From JAEUMW01 sp963734295 (GTDB lineage Bacteria > Pseudomonadota > Gammaproteobacteria > Burkholderiales > JAEUMW01): DNA of 64,000 bases. This document shows, piece by piece, positions 63,540-64,000 of this stretch. The stretch is taken from assembly GCA_963734295.1 (NCBI GenBank), contig CAVTGS010000014.1:124001-188000 (forward strand). Direction: 5' to 3'. Under the pieces are notes generated by a model that saw nothing but the letters and a program-made list of their open reading frames with translations, did not search any database and was not told the DNA's origin. Position numbers and translations under genes: made by a program. Each line of letters opens with the position of its first letter. Within the stretch, counting starts at the first letter, position 1.

Positions 63540-64000
63540 ATGACGAAGAAAGCGCTCTGTGTCGGCATCAACGAATACCCCGGCGGTCAGGACGATCTCA
63601 AGGGCTGCGTCAACGACGCGAAGGCATGGGCAGGGCTGCTGGCAGAGCATTACGGATTCGCGCCGGGGGACGTGAAGGTCCTGCTCGACGCGCAGGCTAC
63701 CAAGGCGAAGATCGTCGCGGGTCTGAAGGCGCTGCTCGCCGGAGCTAAGTCCGGTGACCGGCTCGTCTTTACCAATGCGTCGCACGGCACGTACGTCGCC
63801 GACGACTCCGGGGACGAGGAATACGACGAAGCCATCTGCCCCTACGACTGCGACAAGCATCTGCTCATCGACGACGAGCTGCGCGAGCTCTTCGCCGCAC
63901 TGCCGGCCGGGGTCAGCATGTCCGTGATCTCCGATTCCTGCCATTCGGGGACCCTCACGCGGGCGGCGGTCGCCGACTCGGTACCCGGCGTGCCTTTCAC
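63540..64000 (+). CDS. Caspase-family (C14, metacaspase-like) protease, 5' part
   Basis: The ATG at 63540 follows GAGAGGGCAAGG, and the frame runs off the window after 153 codons. KKALCVGINEYPGGQDDLKG and CVNDAKAWAGLLAEHYGF are the usual start of bacterial caspase-like (orthocaspase) domains. The catalytic His lies in LVFTNASHGTYVADDSG and the catalytic Cys in SVISDSCHSGTLTR. The acidic DDSGDEEYDEAICPYDCD between them is typical of metacaspases with calcium-binding or Arg/Lys specificity. What lies C-terminal is unknown. It is divergent from the GH19 gene with about 218 bp between starts. Confidence 0.9.
   Translation, partial: MTKKALCVGINEYPGGQDDLKGCVNDAKAWAGLLAEHYGFAPGDVKVLLDAQATKAKIVAGLKALLAGAKSGDRLVFTNASHGTYVADDSGDEEYDEAICPYDCDKHLLIDDELRELFAALPAGVSMSVISDSCHSGTLTRAAVADSVPGVPF

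Noticed and set aside
1..64000. CRISPR arrays, tRNA or rRNA genes
   Set aside because: No regularly spaced repeats, cloverleaf-like segments or rRNA-like sequence were noticed on either strand. The lack of a tRNA means there is no obvious integrase attachment site either.

Overview
The window is about 64 kb of high-GC proteobacterial chromosome. The gene content fits a betaproteobacterium, perhaps an uncultured Burkholderiales- or Nitrosomonadales-like lineage: a surE-pcm-nlpD-rpoS cluster, tamA-tamB, rapZ, pntAB, a mutL-miaA pair, a MutL that carries the endonuclease motif, a liv-type transporter operon and a TgpA-type transglutaminase operon. I did not compute a phylogeny, so the placement is inferred from gene repertoire and order.

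Layout. 1-2.7 kb: end of rapZ, ubiX, a LON substrate-binding protein, a membrane protein and a DUF1993 protein. 2.7-13.1 kb: an accessory region holding a decayed UPF0149 gene, an IS91-family remnant, a truncated SDR gene, a complete IS21-family element with target duplication, a 926-aa reverse transcriptase joined through a helical region to a nucleoside-phosphorylase-like domain, a long stretch without clear genes, an exported lytic-transglycosylase-like protein and an IS4-family remnant. 13.1-18.6 kb: tamB and tamA. 18.6-22.1 kb: a second scarred region with a protein of unknown function, a duplicated and decayed 3-hydroxybutyrate dehydrogenase tail, a truncated GlcG/HbpS-like exported protein and an IS1595-type transposase fragment. 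22.1-29.9 kb (minus strand): branched-chain amino-acid type ABC transporter genes (livGFKHM), a basic amino acid decarboxylase and 3-hydroxybutyrate dehydrogenase. 30.5-37.3 kb (plus strand): pntA, pntB, mutL, miaA, nadC. 37.4-43.1 kb: DUF2252, small exported proteins, a diguanylate cyclase and a lipoprotein. 43.1-48.1 kb (minus strand): methyltransferase, thrC, hom, GNAT, alaC-like aminotransferase. 48.2-56.4 kb: Mth938-like protein, an HDAC-family deacetylase divergent from a Pat-type lysine acetyltransferase, then moxR-DUF58-tgpA. 56.4-59.9 kb (minus strand): surE-pcm-nlpD-rpoS. 60-64 kb: methylmalonyl-CoA decarboxylase, a SLOG plus deoxyribosyltransferase-like protein, a GH19 lysozyme/chitinase with a histone-H1-like tail, and the start of a caspase-family protease.

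The strongest candidate for an undescribed system is the reverse transcriptase-phosphorylase fusion at 7095-9875. It has RT motifs A, B and C, a helical middle like that of Abi/UG defence RTs, and a C-terminal MTA/SAH-nucleosidase-like domain, and it sits in an insertion-scarred region of visibly lower GC. A second candidate is the edge cluster at 60.8-64 kb, where a SLOG/TIR-like protein, a cell-wall hydrolase with a DNA-binding-like tail and a caspase lie together.

Many otherwise well-preserved genes (tamB, the decarboxylase, livF, miaA, rpoS, a GNAT, a DUF2252 gene, a GGDEF gene, istA) are broken by single-base shifts. Because rpoS, miaA and tamB are among them, I read most of these as consensus sequence errors rather than true pseudogenes. 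The mobile-element scars are the exception, since they combine shifts with truncation.
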